NCBI RefSeq assembly: GCF_010093065.1
Contig: NZ_CP048113.1
Location: 4,154,001 to 4,218,000, forward strand
Origin: Chitinophaga agri
GTDB lineage: Bacteria; Bacteroidota; Bacteroidia; Chitinophagales; Chitinophagaceae
DNA length: 64,000 nucleotides
Direction: 5' to 3'
In this document: piece by piece, positions 43,301 through 52,686 of the stretch
Numbering within the stretch: position 1 is the first letter of the stretch
Layout: each line of letters starts with the position of its first letter
Notes under the pieces: generated by a model
Seen by the model: the letters and a program-made list of their open reading frames with translations, nothing else
Database searches by the model: none
Told to the model about the DNA's origin: nothing
Position numbers and translations under genes: made by a program

Positions 43301-45955
43301 GGATGGGCAGAAAGGGTACAGAAAGAAAATCCTTCTGAAGCATCTATGCTGGTATTTACATCTGATAAACCTCAGTATAATGTAGGTGACGATATCACCC
43401 TGACCATGCCAAGCAGCGAAGGAGGCCGCGGGCTGGTAAGCATTGAGAGCGGTAGTAAGGTGCTGAAAACTTTCTGGATCAATACCGAGAAAGGACAGAC
43501 TGTCTACAAGTTCAAGGCTGAAAAGGAAATGTCTCCTAACATCTATGTGAATGTAAGCTTGCTGCAGAAACATGCACAGACCGCAAACGACCTCCCGATC
43601 CGTATGTACGGTGTGATCCCGATCACTATCAACGACGCCAATACCGTCCTGAAACCAGTGATCTCCATGCCTGACAAACTGGAACCTGAGCAAAATGCCA
43701 GCATCACTGTATCAGAAGCAAACGGCAAACCAATGACCTACACCATCGCATTGGTGGACGAAGGGCTGCTGGACCTGACCCGCTTTAAAACACCTGATCC
43801 GCACAGCGCATTCTATGCACGTGAAGCACTTGGCGTGAAGACCTGGGACCTCTACGACTTTGTGATCGGTGCATGGGGTGGCGATATGGAGCGCATCCTG
43901 AGCATTGGTGGTGACGAGGGACTGAATAAAAACGCTGGTACAGCCAAAGCGAACCGTTTCAAACCGGTTGTGATATTCATGGGACCATTCACATCCAAGG
44001 GTGGTAAACAAACCCATAATTTCAAACTACCTCCTTACGTAGGTTCAGTGAAAGCGATGGTAGTTGCAGGACAGGACGGTGCTTATGGCTCCGCCGAAAA
44101 AGCAGTCGCTGTTAAAAAGCCGCTGATGCTGCTCACCACGTTACCACGTGTATTAGGCCCATCAGAAACCATACAGCTGCCAGTAACTGTATTCGGCATG
44201 GAAAACAATATCCGTAACACTAAAGTTACATTGGCTACCAGCCCGCTGCTGGAAGTGGTGGGTGAACGCACTAAAACAGTCACCTTCGCACAGCCTGGTG
44301 AACAGATCGTATACTTCGATGTACGTGTAAGACCGCAGGTAGGTATAGCTAAAGTAAAAGTGACCGCTACCAGCGGTGCTGCTAAAGCAGAAGAGGAAAC
44401 TGAACTCGAAGTACGCAATCCGAATCCGGTGATCACCACTGTTCAGGAAGCTACCCTTCAGGCAGGTCAAAGCTGGAGCACCGCCTACAGACCTGCTGGT
44501 ATGGCGGGCACTAATACGGGTGTCCTGGAAGTTTCCACTATTCCGTCTCTGAACCTGGCAAAACGCCTGGGCTACCTGATCCAGTATCCGCATGGATGTG
44601 TGGAACAGACCACCTCCAGCGTATTCCCGCAACTGGCACTGAACCAGCTGATGGACCTGAAGCCGGCAGAACTGGCAAATATTGAGAAAAATATCAAAGC
44701 CGGTATCGCACGACTGAAAGGCTTCCAGACTTCCGACGGAGGATTGAGCTACTGGCCGGGCGCCGCACAGGCGGACGAATGGGGAACTAACTATGCGGGT
44801 CATTTCCTATTGGAAGCACAGGCAAAAGGCTATGAATTGCCGGCAAGTATGCTTGACCAATGGAAGAAATACCAGCGTAACAAGGCAGGCTCCTGGGCAC
44901 CATCTACCACCAACTTCTATGGTGGCGATCTTACACAGGCATATCGCCTCTACCTGCTGGCCCTGGCGAAAGTGCCAGAACTGGGTGCCATGAACCGTCT
45001 GAAAGAATTTAAATACCTGTCTAACGAAGCGAAGTGGAGACTGGCGGCGGCCTACAAACTGGCCGGTCAGCCAGAACTGGCTAACAGCCTGGTAAAACCA
45101 CTGTCTACAGATGTGAAACCGTACAATCAGCTGGGTGGCACATTTGGTTCAGACCTGCGTGACAAAGCAATGATCCTGGAGACACTGACCATCCTCGGCC
45201 AGCGTAACCGTGCAAATGACCTGTTACAAACGATCGCAGCTAACCTGTCTCAGGAGAGCTGGTACAGCACACAGACCACTGCCTATGCACTGATCGCAGT
45301 AGCTAAGTATTGTGGTGTAAACACCAGTGGTAACAAGATCTCGTTCAGTTACAATATGAACGGCAGCAGCAATACTGTGAATGCCAGCTCTTATGTAACG
45401 CAGGTACCTGTGAATGTAACCGGTGCAGAAGGCAATATCAGCATTCAGAACAGGGGACAAAATGTACTGTATACCCGCCTGATCCTGCAGGGCCGTCCGG
45501 ATGCCGGTCAGGAACCAAACATTCCTAACAATCCTGATGTACTGGATATCCAGGTGAAATACAGTACCCGTGATGGTAAGGTGCTCGATCCTGCTTCCCT
45601 CCGTCAGGGTGCAGACTTCATGGCAACTGTGACTATCCGCAACCCGGGTAAACGCGGCTACTATGAACAGATGGCACTGACTGAAATATTCCCGAGCGGC
45701 TGGGAGATCATCAACACCCGCCTGATGGAAAATGACAGTACCTTCCGTTCTTCACCATTTACTTACAAAGACATTCGTGATGACAGGGTGTACACTTACT
45801 TCAATATCGAAGAGAACAAGACTTACACTTACAATGTCCTGCTGAACGCGGCTTACCTCGGTAGATATTATCTGCCGGCAGTATCCTGTGAAGCGATGTA
45901 TGATAATACGATCCATGCATTCCAGCCTGGTAAATGGGTGGAAGTAGTGAAGTGA
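40358..45955 (+). CDS. bacterial alpha-2-macroglobulin family lipoprotein
   Basis: An 1865-residue protein. The signal peptide ends in a lipobox (CITAC, Cys25). Macroglobulin-type domains follow, with the A2M bait/MG region at about 630-720 (YGERGVWRPGDTLFLSF) and the A2M domain near 1210-1300. The thioester motif CVEQ is at Cys1414-Gln1417 within YPHGCVEQTTSS, followed by the alpha-toroid. The thioester can trap attacking peptidases covalently in the periplasm. A stretch at about 460-520 is very acidic and Tyr-rich and looks inserted. It lies 101 bp upstream of pbpC, the known partner order: together they guard and repair the wall after outer-membrane breach. Confidence 0.95.
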   Translation: MGPKKRLAVVTAFAVCLSILCITACRNTKKVMNPALAKYIEAYTAGVISRQSTIRVQLASNVNVTHTQNEPVEEEIFDFSPSIKGKAYWVNATTVEFRPDANLQPGKTYTATFKLGKVMKVEKEVKEFDFEFKVIKPSYAIEEYGLKATNSSTLNKMTFSGAIATADTEDPQQIEKVVTAIYQGKKVPVTWQHNAADKISTFTIDNLARAEKGQGARNLEISWDGKPLNVDNVSGKKTLEVPAISDFKVLDVRAVADEEQYVLVQFSDPISVAQSLDGLIGISGISDLRFSIEGSEVKVFGPARLEGNYAVVVNEGILSVADAKLEQSFSANVVFENTLPSVSIPGKGVILPQSNKLVMPFEAVNLSAVDVTIIKIYENNIPQYLQQNGMDGSQDLRRVGRPVVEKTIRLDNDKSLNLHKRNRFFLDMEKLLRTEPGAIYRVTIGFRKSYSLLGCSTITASTTGETTSDESDEEYYGGYYSNESIDEDDDFWRRYDSYYPYGYSWEQRDNPCANSYYNKDKWASRNIFSSNIGLTAKRGNDNSMLIAVTDIRDTKPMVGVELELLDYQNQVIFKTKSDGDGLATFDLKRKPYLLIAKKDDERGYLKLDDGNSLPLGRFDVKGEEVQSGIKGFLYGERGVWRPGDTLFLSFILEDKQQKLPPNHPVTLELYNPKGQLYRQLNALQSVNGFYSFTTATNPDDPTGSWVAKVKVGGAVFTKNLRIETVKPNRLKIDLNFGKNTTLSKADATEGTLNARWMFGATAQNLKAKVDVSLSQQTTAFKNFQHYRFDDPITHFEAESKTIFESSLNENGTAPVKVNLPLGKLAPGQLKASFEIKVFEPGGDFSIDHFSMPYNPFASYAGIRVPEGDRMTGMLLIDKPHAISIVNVDERGNLLSGNQEVQVELYKVRWRWWWDENGEDEFSNFTQDSYNQLLKKETMTLHGGKGTWDLQINYPDWGRYLVRVKDLQSGHTTGQTVYIDWPGWAERVQKENPSEASMLVFTSDKPQYNVGDDITLTMPSSEGGRGLVSIESGSKVLKTFWINTEKGQTVYKFKAEKEMSPNIYVNVSLLQKHAQTANDLPIRMYGVIPITINDANTVLKPVISMPDKLEPEQNASITVSEANGKPMTYTIALVDEGLLDLTRFKTPDPHSAFYAREALGVKTWDLYDFVIGAWGGDMERILSIGGDEGLNKNAGTAKANRFKPVVIFMGPFTSKGGKQTHNFKLPPYVGSVKAMVVAGQDGAYGSAEKAVAVKKPLMLLTTLPRVLGPSETIQLPVTVFGMENNIRNTKVTLATSPLLEVVGERTKTVTFAQPGEQIVYFDVRVRPQVGIAKVKVTATSGAAKAEEETELEVRNPNPVITTVQEATLQAGQSWSTAYRPAGMAGTNTGVLEVSTIPSLNLAKRLGYLIQYPHGCVEQTTSSVFPQLALNQLMDLKPAELANIEKNIKAGIARLKGFQTSDGGLSYWPGAAQADEWGTNYAGHFLLEAQAKGYELPASMLDQWKKYQRNKAGSWAPSTTNFYGGDLTQAYRLYLLALAKVPELGAMNRLKEFKYLSNEAKWRLAAAYKLAGQPELANSLVKPLSTDVKPYNQLGGTFGSDLRDKAMILETLTILGQRNRANDLLQTIAANLSQESWYSTQTTAYALIAVAKYCGVNTSGNKISFSYNMNGSSNTVNASSYVTQVPVNVTGAEGNISIQNRGQNVLYTRLILQGRPDAGQEPNIPNNPDVLDIQVKYSTRDGKVLDPASLRQGADFMATVTIRNPGKRGYYEQMALTEIFPSGWEIINTRLMENDSTFRSSPFTYKDIRDDRVYTYFNIEENKTYTYNVLLNAAYLGRYYLPAVSCEAMYDNTIHAFQPGKWVEVVK

Positions 45956-45980
45956 TGAGTAATAATCATTAGCAGAAAAA

Positions 45981-46013
45981 AAGGCGTTCACTGTCAGTGG
46001 ACGCCTTCTTTAT
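45981..46013 (+). terminator. hairpin between the macroglobulin gene and pbpC
   Basis: An 11-bp stem with one G-U pair (45981-45991 with 45997-46007), preceded by an A-run and followed by CTTTATT. pbpC may therefore have its own promoter; a TAATTTCG box lies at 46045-46052. Confidence 0.7.
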
Positions 46014-46056
46014 TCAGATCACCTCATTACTAATTACTAATTATTAATTTCGCCTC

Positions 46057-48450
46057 ATGCGTTCCTGGTTCCGAAAACGAAAATGGTGGCTCATCGCTTT
46101 AACCATCCTCCTGATACTCTATATATGCTGCATCCCCTCCCGTCTGTTCACCACTCCGACCTCGTTTGTCATCGAAGACAGTAATGGGGAACTGCTGAGT
46201 GCGACGATCGCCACGGATGGACAATGGCGTTTTCCGGCAGACAAACAGGTCCCTGAAAAATTCGCTGCCTGTATCGTCGCATATGAGGACAAACGCTTTT
46301 ATCACCATTGGGGAGTGGATGTACTGGCACTGGGACGTGCCATCAAACAGAACCTAAGTAGTAAAAGAGTAGTAAGCGGCGGCAGTACACTGACGATGCA
46401 GGTAATGCGCCTGTCACGTAACAGAGACCGGAACATCCTCCAGAAACTGATAGAAGCAGTTATGGCTACCAGACTGGAATTTTCCTATTCGAAGAAAAGT
46501 ATTCTTTCTCTATATGCAGGCAATGCGCCTTTCGGTGGGAATGTAGTGGGGCTGGAAGCTGCCGCATGGCGATATTATGGTCGTAGTGCGGCACAATTAT
46601 CCTGGGGAGAAACGGCGGCACTGGCCGTATTACCTAATAGCCCCGCGTTAGTACACCCGGGTCGTAACCGGCAAACCTTACTCCGTAAAAGAAATCAGCT
46701 GCTGGAAAGACTGTGGCACAATGAAACGATAGATAGTGTGACCTGCCAGCTGGCTAAACTGGAACCATTACCCGATCAGCCGAAGGCCTTACCACAGGAT
46801 GCACCACACTTACTCGATCGCTTTCGCAGAGATTATCCAGCTCAGAAAGCAAAAGACCATAAAGCGGTCACACGTATCAGAACTACGCTTGACGCAGGGT
46901 TGCAAAGAAACGTAGGTGGCATCATTGAGCGTTACCATAGTATTTATAAAGCCAATGGCATCAACAACGCGGCAGCGGTTGTACTGGATGTGGAAACCGG
47001 CGATGCACTGGCTTATGTGGGAAATGTCTATCATCCGGAAGATCCTGAAACAGAAAGCCATGTTGATATCATACAGGCACCCCGTAGTCCGGGCAGTACA
47101 TTGAAACCTATTCTCTACGCAGCAATGCTGACTGACGGTATGATCCTGCCACATTCGCTGGTAGCAGATATTCCCACACAGATAGCAGGGTACACGCCTC
47201 AGAACTTCGACCTGGGTTATGACGGGGCGGTACCAGCCAGTAAGGCACTGGCGCGCTCGCTGAATATACCTGCCGTGAGAATGTTACAGCAATACCGTTA
47301 TGAAAGATTGCATACACTGTTGAAGAAGCTGGGCATGACGACATTAACACAGCCCGCCGATCACTACGGATTATCACTGATCCTGGGTGGGGGAGAGTCT
47401 ACGTTATGGGAACTGACTGGTATGTACGCCAGCATGGCCCGCACATTATTACATCAGGAGCAATACAACGGCAAGTATGATGCTGACGATATACATGCTC
47501 CTAATTACCGGCAGGGTACGAAACGCGTCTCCCAATCAGCACCCTCCGGGACAGGCATACTAGACGCTGGCGCTATCTGGTATACTTTTCAGGCGATGGA
47601 AGAAGTGATGCGACCGGGGGAGGAACTATTATGGCAGCAATTCTCCTCTTCGCAGCGGGTAGCCTGGAAAACCGGTACCAGCTTTGGGTTCAGAGATGGC
47701 TGGGCGATAGGTGTAACACCACAATTCGTAGTGGGCGTGTGGATAGGCAATGCAGATGGAGAAGGAAGACCGGGCTTGCTGGGTGTGTCGACCGCAGCGC
47801 CCGTGATGTTTGACATATTCCGGTTACTACATACCGGCAGTTGGTTCACCCCACCGTACGACAAATTACAGCGGATAGAAGTGTGCCGGCAAAGCGGCTA
47901 CCGGGCAAGCGATCTTTGTCCGGAGAAAGATTCTATTGCTGTACCAGTCGCCGGGCTCCGCTCAGGACTCTGCCCTTATCACCAGCTGGTACACCTGGAT
48001 CATACAGGTCTATGGAGGGTTACGGCTGACTGTGAATCACCTTCTCAGATGCAGCACGTACCGTGGTTCATCTTACCACCAGCAATGGAATTTTACTATC
48101 GCACAAAACATAACTATTTACCGTTACCACCGTATAAACAGGAATGCCTGGCAACCCTGCAACAGGATAAAGCTCCGATGGAAGTGATCTATCCAAGGCC
48201 GAATGCCCGTATTTATGTACCCATAGAGATAGATGGTAAACCAGGAGAGGCGGTATTCACGGCTACGCACCGTAATACAGCAGAAAAGATCTACTGGCAT
48301 ATGGATGACAACTACCTGGGAGAAACGCAGGAGTTTCATCAGATGGCCTTACATCCTGCAGCAGGTAAGCATATGCTTACATTGGTAGACGAGCAGGGGG
48401 TACAGGTACGCGTACCGTTTGAGATACTGGCAAAAAAAGGAGACGACTAA
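46057..48450 (+). CDS. pbpC: penicillin-binding protein 1C
   Basis: A 797-residue class A PBP. A basic N-terminus and one TM helix (about 10-25) are followed by the GT51 glycosyltransferase domain with Glu77 in YEDKRFYHHWG and GGSTLTMQ. The transpeptidase domain has SxxK at Ser347 (SPGSTLKP), the SLN motif in ARSLNIPAV and KTG at 538 (WKTGTSFG). A BiPBP_C-like domain forms the end (from ~700). It polymerises and cross-links peptidoglycan; PBP1C is thought to act in repair. Directly downstream of the A2M gene, as in E. coli yfhM-pbpC. A TAATTTCG box ends 4 bases before the ATG. Confidence 0.95.
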   Translation: MRSWFRKRKWWLIALTILLILYICCIPSRLFTTPTSFVIEDSNGELLSATIATDGQWRFPADKQVPEKFAACIVAYEDKRFYHHWGVDVLALGRAIKQNLSSKRVVSGGSTLTMQVMRLSRNRDRNILQKLIEAVMATRLEFSYSKKSILSLYAGNAPFGGNVVGLEAAAWRYYGRSAAQLSWGETAALAVLPNSPALVHPGRNRQTLLRKRNQLLERLWHNETIDSVTCQLAKLEPLPDQPKALPQDAPHLLDRFRRDYPAQKAKDHKAVTRIRTTLDAGLQRNVGGIIERYHSIYKANGINNAAAVVLDVETGDALAYVGNVYHPEDPETESHVDIIQAPRSPGSTLKPILYAAMLTDGMILPHSLVADIPTQIAGYTPQNFDLGYDGAVPASKALARSLNIPAVRMLQQYRYERLHTLLKKLGMTTLTQPADHYGLSLILGGGESTLWELTGMYASMARTLLHQEQYNGKYDADDIHAPNYRQGTKRVSQSAPSGTGILDAGAIWYTFQAMEEVMRPGEELLWQQFSSSQRVAWKTGTSFGFRDGWAIGVTPQFVVGVWIGNADGEGRPGLLGVSTAAPVMFDIFRLLHTGSWFTPPYDKLQRIEVCRQSGYRASDLCPEKDSIAVPVAGLRSGLCPYHQLVHLDHTGLWRVTADCESPSQMQHVPWFILPPAMEFYYRTKHNYLPLPPYKQECLATLQQDKAPMEVIYPRPNARIYVPIEIDGKPGEAVFTATHRNTAEKIYWHMDDNYLGETQEFHQMALHPAAGKHMLTLVDEQGVQVRVPFEILAKKGDD

Positions 48451-48456
48451 GCGAAC

Positions 48457-49716
48457 TTAATACCCGTATTTCTCTTTCCAGAGGCTACGCAGGTGCTTAC
48501 GCATCTCTTCTTCTCTTGGGTTCTTACCCGGATCATATAGTTTCATACCCTTGATACGGTCAGGCAGATACTCCTGCGGAGAGAAACTGTTCTCGTAGTC
48601 ATGGGAATATTCGTATCCCTTATGATATCCCATATCTTTCATCATCTTCGTTGGCGCATTGCGTATATGCATAGGTATGGGCAGATCGCCTGTTTGCGAC
48701 ACGACAGACAATGCATTGCCAATAGCCATATAAGCTGCGTTACTCTTAGCAGAGGAGGCGAGATAGGTAGTACACTGTGACAGAATGATACGTGCTTCCG
48801 GGTATCCGATCATGGTCACGGCCTGGAAGCAACTGGTAGCCAGTAAAAGGGCATTAGGATTGGCATTACCAATATCTTCGGACGCAGATATTAACAGGCG
48901 ACGGGCGATAAATTTCACATCTTCTCCACCTTCAATCATACGTGCCAGATAATATACAGCCGCGTTGGGGTCGCTACCGCGGATAGATTTTATGAAAGCA
49001 GAAATGATATCATAGTGCTGTTCACCGGTCTTATCGTAAATGGCCACACGTTGTTGCGCTATATCCATCACTTTCTTATCAGTGATCACGATAGGATGCT
49101 CGTTTTGCAGGGTATTCACCACTAACTCAAAAAGATTAAGCAGTTTCCTGGCATCACCACCGGAAATCCCGAATAATGCGGATGTTTCCTTCAGCTCTAT
49201 TTGTTTACTGCCCAGCCATTCATCCTGTTGCATCGCTTGTTGGATGAGCTGCAATAGTTGTGGTTCACTGAGGGGCTTCAGCACATATACCTGGCTACGC
49301 GACAGTAAGGCCGAGTTCACTTCAAAGGAAGGATTCTCTGTAGTGGCACCGATCAGTGTGATGATACCTTTCTCCACAGCGCCCAGCAGGGCATCCTGCT
49401 GAGACTTGTTAAAGCGGTGGATCTCATCAATAAATAATACGGCATAGCCCTGTTTACGAGCTATTTCGATCACTTCACGTACTTCTTTTACACCTGCCGA
49501 GATAGCAGATAAGGTGTAGAAAGGTACGTCCAGTGTATGCGCTATGATATTTGCAATTGTTGTTTTTCCTACACCGGGAGGTCCCCACAGGATCATCGAG
49601 GGAATACGGCCTTGCTGTAAGGCTGTACGTAAGATGCTATCCTTGCCGGTCAGGTGTTCCTGTCCCACCAGCTCATCCAGGGTCTCCGGTCTTATGCGCT
49701 CGGCTAATGGTTCCAT
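48457..49716 (-). CDS. rarA: replication-associated recombination protein A (MgsA/RarA)
   Basis: A 419-residue AAA+ ATPase, typical for RarA. The N-terminus MEPLAERIRPETLDELVGQEHL is the family signature. Walker A GPPGVGKT lies at 45-52, Walker B LFIDEIHRF near 95, sensor 1 GATTENPSF and the C-terminal tetramerisation domain with MGYHKGYEYSHDY. It works at stalled replication forks and single-strand gaps and interacts with SSB. It converges with pbpC, only 6 bp between stops, with no terminator. Confidence 0.97.
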   Translation of the reverse strand: MEPLAERIRPETLDELVGQEHLTGKDSILRTALQQGRIPSMILWGPPGVGKTTIANIIAHTLDVPFYTLSAISAGVKEVREVIEIARKQGYAVLFIDEIHRFNKSQQDALLGAVEKGIITLIGATTENPSFEVNSALLSRSQVYVLKPLSEPQLLQLIQQAMQQDEWLGSKQIELKETSALFGISGGDARKLLNLFELVVNTLQNEHPIVITDKKVMDIAQQRVAIYDKTGEQHYDIISAFIKSIRGSDPNAAVYYLARMIEGGEDVKFIARRLLISASEDIGNANPNALLLATSCFQAVTMIGYPEARIILSQCTTYLASSAKSNAAYMAIGNALSVVSQTGDLPIPMHIRNAPTKMMKDMGYHKGYEYSHDYENSFSPQEYLPDRIKGMKLYDPGKNPREEEMRKHLRSLWKEKYGY

Positions 49717-49753
49717 ATTTACAATTATATATTAAGGGTTAGGATGAACGTTA

Positions 49754-50278
49754 TCAGAAGTCAAGATCCTCAGGATTTTTACTTTCATCCTTCTCTTGCT
49801 GATCATCTTTCCATTGTTTCAGATATATCAATGATGATACCGCATTTCCGAGGAGCAGTCCGCCATATGCTGATGAAATTATCTGTAAATACAGGAGGGA
49901 ACGGGCCACTTCACTTACAGACATTTTCCCGTTATTCATTTCATCAAACATATCCATCATTGCGTCCATGGATGCGGCATCTTTCATCGCGAAAGAGGAT
50001 GATATCACCATCAAGCCTAACATAATAGGAAAAAAGGCCAGTGACTGTACCTGTTGAGGGGTATTTGCTTTCAATGGTATCGCTGGATTCCCCAGATGAC
50101 GCATGAGAGCGTTGGTTTTAAGCGCCTGAAAAAAAACACCTGCCAGAAGAAATGTCATCATCAGCATTTCAAGGGCACCGGCTGCCACTGTAAAGAAAAA
50201 TGCATAAAGAATCAAAATGCCAGTTACGAACATTCCCAGACCATTCAGTACTCTGAATAATTTACCGCCAAAATCCAT
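49754..50278 (-). CDS. small membrane protein with Met-rich loop
   Basis: A 174-residue protein with four predicted membrane helices (about 12-33, 36-52, 80-97, 128-150). The loop after the third helix is remarkably Met-rich (AASMDAMMDMFDEMNNGKMS). The C-terminus is charged (DDQQEKDESKNPEDLDF). I do not recognise a family. It lies 37 bp upstream of rarA on the same strand. A -7 box, TAGGTTTG, is at 50301-50308 on the minus strand, 22 bp before the start. Met-rich loops can bind Cu(I), but this is only a possibility. Confidence 0.7.
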   Translation of the reverse strand: MDFGGKLFRVLNGLGMFVTGILILYAFFFTVAAGALEMLMMTFLLAGVFFQALKTNALMRHLGNPAIPLKANTPQQVQSLAFFPIMLGLMVISSSFAMKDAASMDAMMDMFDEMNNGKMSVSEVARSLLYLQIISSAYGGLLLGNAVSSLIYLKQWKDDQQEKDESKNPEDLDF

Positions 50279-50300
50279 GTATCCAGTTTTAATAAGACCA

Positions 50301-50308
50301 CAAACCTA
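50301..50308 (-). promoter_or_regulatory. candidate -7 promoter box of the small membrane protein
   Basis: The minus strand reads TAGGTTTG, an exact TAnnTTTG match. TTG triplets lie at 12 and 23 bp rather than 19 bp upstream. Confidence 0.35.
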
Positions 50309-50422
50309 CTAAACAGTCCGCAAACCACCCACAATCATCCCTATGAACCGACCATTTGTAAAAAAGCGGTGCGCTCGCTTGGGATGTTTTATTTATATTT
50401 AAACACTAAACCTGTTTTTTTT

Positions 50423-52501
50423 ATGAAGAGCACTTACGCTTTACAACTTCCATTACTGGCAGCCGTATCCCTTATGGCCGCATGTAACGGAGGCAACACC
50501 ACCAAACAGACGCAGGATTCCGCTGCTGTAGCATCAGCAGACACTACCAAAGTCCCCGCTTTTGAACTCAGTTCTATTGACTCCAGCGCAAAACCATGCG
50601 ATGATTTTGACCAGTATGTAAATGGCAACTGGAAAAAAAACAACCCCATTCCTTCTACAGAAAGCCGTTGGGGGGCATTCAACGTACTTGATAAACAAAA
50701 TAAAGAAGTACGTCTGAAAGGCATTATTTTGTCACTCGCTGAACAAAAAGACCTTAAAAAAGGTACTGAAGAGCAGCAGATCTCTGATTTCTACCGCTCT
50801 TTCCTGGACACAGCGACCATCGAACAGCTGGGTGTTACACCCTTAAAACCTTATCTCGACAAGATTAACACGATCCAGGACCTGGCTGGCTTTGCCAAAG
50901 TATCCGGGGAGCTGGAAGCGATCGGCATATCTGGTCTGGTGAATTTCGGTGTTGAAGCGGATGCCCGCAACAGTAAGATGAATGCGCTTTATGCAGGACA
51001 GGACGGTCTGAGCCTCGGCGAAAAAAGCTATTACGAAAGACCAGACGCCAGCACGAAGGAAGTGCGTGATGAGTTTGTAAAACACATTGACAAGCAATTT
51101 GCCACAGCTGGATTCACTGATGCCAATCCGGGTAAGACCATCCTGGAATTTGAAACCAAAGTTGCCAAACTGCAACTCTCAAATGTAGAACTGCGCGATC
51201 CGGTAGCGACATACAACAAAGCACATTACAGCGAATTGAAGAAACTGGCCCCTGAGTATGACTGGGATGTTTTCACAAGTGCACAGGGCATCAAAGCAGA
51301 TACCCTGATCCTGCAGAACAAACCATACATCACCAAGGTTACCGCCCTGTTGAAAAGCACCTCTCCTGAGACCCTGAAAACATGGTTACGCTGGCAGACA
51401 TTATCCCATTTCGCAGGTTTCCTGAACAAGTCCCTGGATAATGAGAACTTCCACTTCTTTGCAACCGTGATGCGTGGCGCCAAACAGCAACGTCCACGTC
51501 TGGAGCGCGCTATCCGTGCAACAGATGCAACAATGGGTATGCCGCTGGGTAAATTATTCGCAAAGAAATACTTCCCGGAAAGCTCCAAACAGAAAGTATC
51601 AGAAATGATTGAGAATGTACGTGCTGTATATGGCGAACGTATCGACAGTCTGACATGGATGAGCGCTGCTACCAAGGAAATGGCGCACAAGAAACTGGCG
51701 TCCTTTACCTATAAGATCGGTTATCCCGACAAATGGAAAGATTATTCCAGCATAGATATTAAACCCGGTACCCTGGTGGAAAACATTGTTGCTGCGGCTA
51801 ATTATGAGCACAAAGAAGCACTGAACAAGATCGGTAAGGAAGTAGATAAGAGTGAATGGGGCATGACACCGCAAACGGTGAATGCTTATTACAATCCACT
51901 GAACAACGAAGTAGTATTCCCTGCGGGTATCCTCCAGCCTCCATTCTTCAATGCAAATGCGGATGATGCAATCAACTATGGAGGTATCATTGCTGTAATC
52001 GGCCATGAGTTCACCCATGGGTTCGACGACCAGGGCTCTCAGTTCGACGCAGATGGCAACCTGAAAAACTGGTGGACAGATGCTGACCGTAAGAACTTCA
52101 TGCAACAAGCTAAACGTTATATCGATTACTTCAGTGGTATTGAAGTACAAAAAGGCTTCTTCATCAATGGCGCACTGACCATTGGCGAGAACATCGCTGA
52201 CCTGGGTGGTTTGACCCTGGCCTATAGTGCTTTGGAGAAATCCCTGAAAGGCAAACCTGAGCCAGCACCAATTGATGGCTTTACCTGGAAACAGCGTTTC
52301 TTCCTGGGCTGGGCACAGGTATGGCACATGAATACGACTGATGCTGCCCTGCGTAACCAGGTACAGACCGATCCTCACTCTCCGGCAAGAGACCGTATCA
52401 ATGGTCCGCTGCCTCACCTGAAGGCATTCGCAGAGGCCTGGGGTTGTACACCGGACAGCAAAATGGTACTGCCTGACAACAAACGAGTGGTTATCTGGTA
52501 A
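50423..52501 (+). CDS. M13 family (PepO/neprilysin-like) metallopeptidase lipoprotein
   Basis: A 692-residue protein starting at the ATG 50423, chosen because it opens a signal peptide with lipobox (MAAC); the frame is open 18 codons upstream. The N-terminal gluzincin domain (about 55-440) includes KPCDDFDQYVNGNW. The catalytic part has the zinc motif H528-EFT-H532 (GHEFTHGFDD), third ligand Glu589 in ENIADLGG and NAYYNP for substrate binding. The C-terminal ends W-C-x(n) style with VIW. M13 peptidases cleave oligopeptides, here in the periplasm or on the surface. It is a single gene with a terminator after it. Confidence 0.96.
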   Translation: MKSTYALQLPLLAAVSLMAACNGGNTTKQTQDSAAVASADTTKVPAFELSSIDSSAKPCDDFDQYVNGNWKKNNPIPSTESRWGAFNVLDKQNKEVRLKGIILSLAEQKDLKKGTEEQQISDFYRSFLDTATIEQLGVTPLKPYLDKINTIQDLAGFAKVSGELEAIGISGLVNFGVEADARNSKMNALYAGQDGLSLGEKSYYERPDASTKEVRDEFVKHIDKQFATAGFTDANPGKTILEFETKVAKLQLSNVELRDPVATYNKAHYSELKKLAPEYDWDVFTSAQGIKADTLILQNKPYITKVTALLKSTSPETLKTWLRWQTLSHFAGFLNKSLDNENFHFFATVMRGAKQQRPRLERAIRATDATMGMPLGKLFAKKYFPESSKQKVSEMIENVRAVYGERIDSLTWMSAATKEMAHKKLASFTYKIGYPDKWKDYSSIDIKPGTLVENIVAAANYEHKEALNKIGKEVDKSEWGMTPQTVNAYYNPLNNEVVFPAGILQPPFFNANADDAINYGGIIAVIGHEFTHGFDDQGSQFDADGNLKNWWTDADRKNFMQQAKRYIDYFSGIEVQKGFFINGALTIGENIADLGGLTLAYSALEKSLKGKPEPAPIDGFTWKQRFFLGWAQVWHMNTTDAALRNQVQTDPHSPARDRINGPLPHLKAFAEAWGCTPDSKMVLPDNKRVVIW

Positions 52502-52516
52502 TTATAACTTGCTATA

Positions 52517-52559
52517 AAATAAAAAAGGGGCCGGCTGAGTAGCCGGTCCTTTTTATTTT
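52517..52559 (+). terminator. intrinsic terminator of the M13 peptidase gene
   Basis: A GC core (52531-52536 with 52541-52546) extends through A-rich/T-rich flanks that pair, with T5 and TTTT at the end. Confidence 0.85.
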
Positions 52560-52645
52560 GGGTAAGAGGCCAGACACCTGGCTGATCTCCATAAACCGGT
52601 CATCATTCTCCGGGATTTGTACAATGCTTTGTATTGATTATGCCT

Positions 52646-52653
52646 TAATTTTG
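52646..52653 (+). promoter_or_regulatory. candidate -7 promoter box
   Basis: TAATTTTG matches TAnnTTTG exactly, 33 bp before the ATG at 52687. The TTTG at 52628-52631 is 14 bp away, shorter than usual. Confidence 0.4.
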
Positions 52654-52686
52654 TAGCATTATTCACAGGAATTAAATTGGATTCAC

